This document shows positions 13,945 to 14,297 of a DNA stretch of 14,297 nucleotides, piece by piece. How positions within the stretch are numbered: the stretch's first letter is position 1; every line of letters begins with the position of its first letter. Origin of the DNA: RGIG8775 sp045587785. GTDB taxonomy: Bacteria; Bacillota; Clostridia; Oscillospirales; CAG-272. The DNA lies in NCBI GenBank assembly GCA_045587785.1, contig JAZNDA010000022.1, positions 1 through 14,297 on the forward strand. Reading direction: 5' to 3'. Under the pieces are notes generated by a model. The model had not been told where the DNA came from and did not search any database. It worked only from the letters and a program-made list of their open reading frames with translations. The translations under genes were made by a program, and so were the position numbers.

Positions 13945-14069
13945 ATGGGGCTCTGCCAAGGACCCCGCCAACCTTTACGAGTCCGCGTAGCGAACTCGGT
14001 TAACAAATTGATTTTGCGATTAAAATTGCAAATTTGCTACGCAAACCCCAATTAGTTGCCTCCGCAAAA
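13945..14069. repeat. Degenerate left-arm region of composite repeat G
   Basis: TGGGGCTCTGCCA (13946-13958) followed by CCCCGCCAACC is a vestige of hairpin 2 in the inverted orientation. CGAGT and ACTCG (about 13979-13999) form a further hairpin. The rest is AT-rich with a GCAAATTTGC palindrome (14029-14038) and ends TCCGCAAAAACTTTTACGG, as in the truncated arm before 2760. No gene is seen in this stretch. Confidence 0.5.
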
Positions 14070-14134
14070 ACTTTTACGGCAAAAGAAAAATGACATCTGT
14101 GCAAAGCCACATTGCGAACGAAAACCATGAAGCA
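14070..14134. repeat. 65-bp repeat unit, copy 3
   Basis: The unit has the same length and landmarks as 2655-2719 and 2760-2824 (ACTTTTACGGC start, GCGAACGAAAAC core, ATGAAGCA end), and leads to a cloverleaf element 18 bases later, as copy 2 does. Confidence 0.75.
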
Positions 14135-14152
14135 AAGCGGCTACAGATGTGC

Positions 14153-14284
14153 CGTCATTTTGGGCGGCTTCTACGAAGCCGTGATACGTCCGAAGAAAAA
14201 AGGAAAAAACAAGCTCGCTTGTTTTTTCCTTTTTTATTTCGGACTGCCACGGAGAGCGAATGCTCCCCGTGGCACAAAATGACG
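14153..14284. repeat. Cloverleaf structured element, copy G
   Basis: The outer stem CGTCATTTTG (14153-14162) pairs with CAAAATGACG (14275-14284). P2 is CGGCTTC-TAC-GAAGCCG (14165-14181). P3 spans TCCGAA (14189-14194) to TTCGGA (14238-14243) with a perfect 13-bp inner stem. P4 is TGCCACGG-A-GAGC-GAAT-GCTC-C-CCGTGGCA (14245-14274). It is 132 bp, the same length as copy F, and the sequence around it matches copy F closely. Its right arm lies beyond the window. Confidence 0.85.
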
Positions 14285-14297
14285 TATTTTACGCACT

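Noticed and set aside
13740..14003. Plus-strand open frame of 87 codons after the DUF1292 gene
   Set aside because: It has no ribosome binding site, runs through the candidate RNA, its terminator and a repeat, and shows no protein-like pattern.
1..14297. CRISPR array or tRNA genes
   Set aside because: The repeats are palindromic, differ from each other and are not regularly spaced; no tRNA-like cloverleaf with a TTCGA arm and acceptor stem was seen. The three-hairpin elements are larger and unlike tRNA.

Overview
The window looks like chromosome of a low-complexity-intergenic, mid-GC Clostridia (Bacillota), most likely a gut Oscillospirales-type lineage. Evidence: strong AGGAGG ribosome binding sites on most genes, textbook sigma-A promoters (TTGACA/17 bp/TATAAT upstream of rimO), Firmicutes-type families (DUF1836, DUF1292, RarA, RimO followed by PgsA) and many structured intergenic repeats. 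The species assignment is inference. No rRNA, tRNA, CRISPR array, transposase or phage gene was seen.

Layout. (1) 136-2573, plus strand: a two-gene phosphonate cassette, a PhnW-like aminotransferase overlapping by 4 bp a bifunctional nucleotidyltransferase-PEP mutase. It lies between near-identical inverted repeat arms (1-55 and 2608-2662). No phosphonopyruvate decarboxylase is visible. (2) 2574-3090: a composite structured repeat. (3) 3091-8112, minus strand: an apparent operon read from a consensus promoter at 8166-8194, rimO - pgsA - O-antigen-ligase-like membrane protein, followed by a small lipoprotein and rarA that may have their own promoter. (4) 8302-11470, plus strand: DUF1836 HTH protein, NfeD/YuaF-like membrane protein, an unrecognised multi-pass membrane protein and a flotillin, from a promoter whose spacer carries a dyad. 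(5) 11471-11845: a GC-rich hairpin and an inverted pair of repeat elements. (6) 11846-12973: hemW. (7) 12974-13295: a second composite structured repeat, complete with both arms. (8) 13401-13712: DUF1292 protein with its own promoter. (9) 13719-13940: a candidate structured non-coding RNA ending in a terminator-like hairpin. (10) 13943-14297: a third composite repeat, cut by the window end.

The most unusual content is not protein-coding. Three copies of a roughly 120-135 bp element share an outer stem (GTCATTTTG...CAAAATGAC) enclosing three hairpins. The hairpin sequences differ between copies but remain self-complementary, so the structure is conserved while the sequence changes. These cloverleaf cores are bordered by outward-facing arms, each with two or three small hairpins that also show compensatory changes. 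Together they form a modular composite element that occupies the gene ends in this region.

Functionally the genes are mostly envelope and housekeeping: anionic phospholipid synthesis (PgsA), a glycan ligase/polymerase-like protein, a flotillin/NfeD membrane-domain operon, phosphonate biosynthesis (probably for decorating surface glycans or lipids), replication-fork maintenance (RarA), ribosome modification (RimO) and heme trafficking (HemW).
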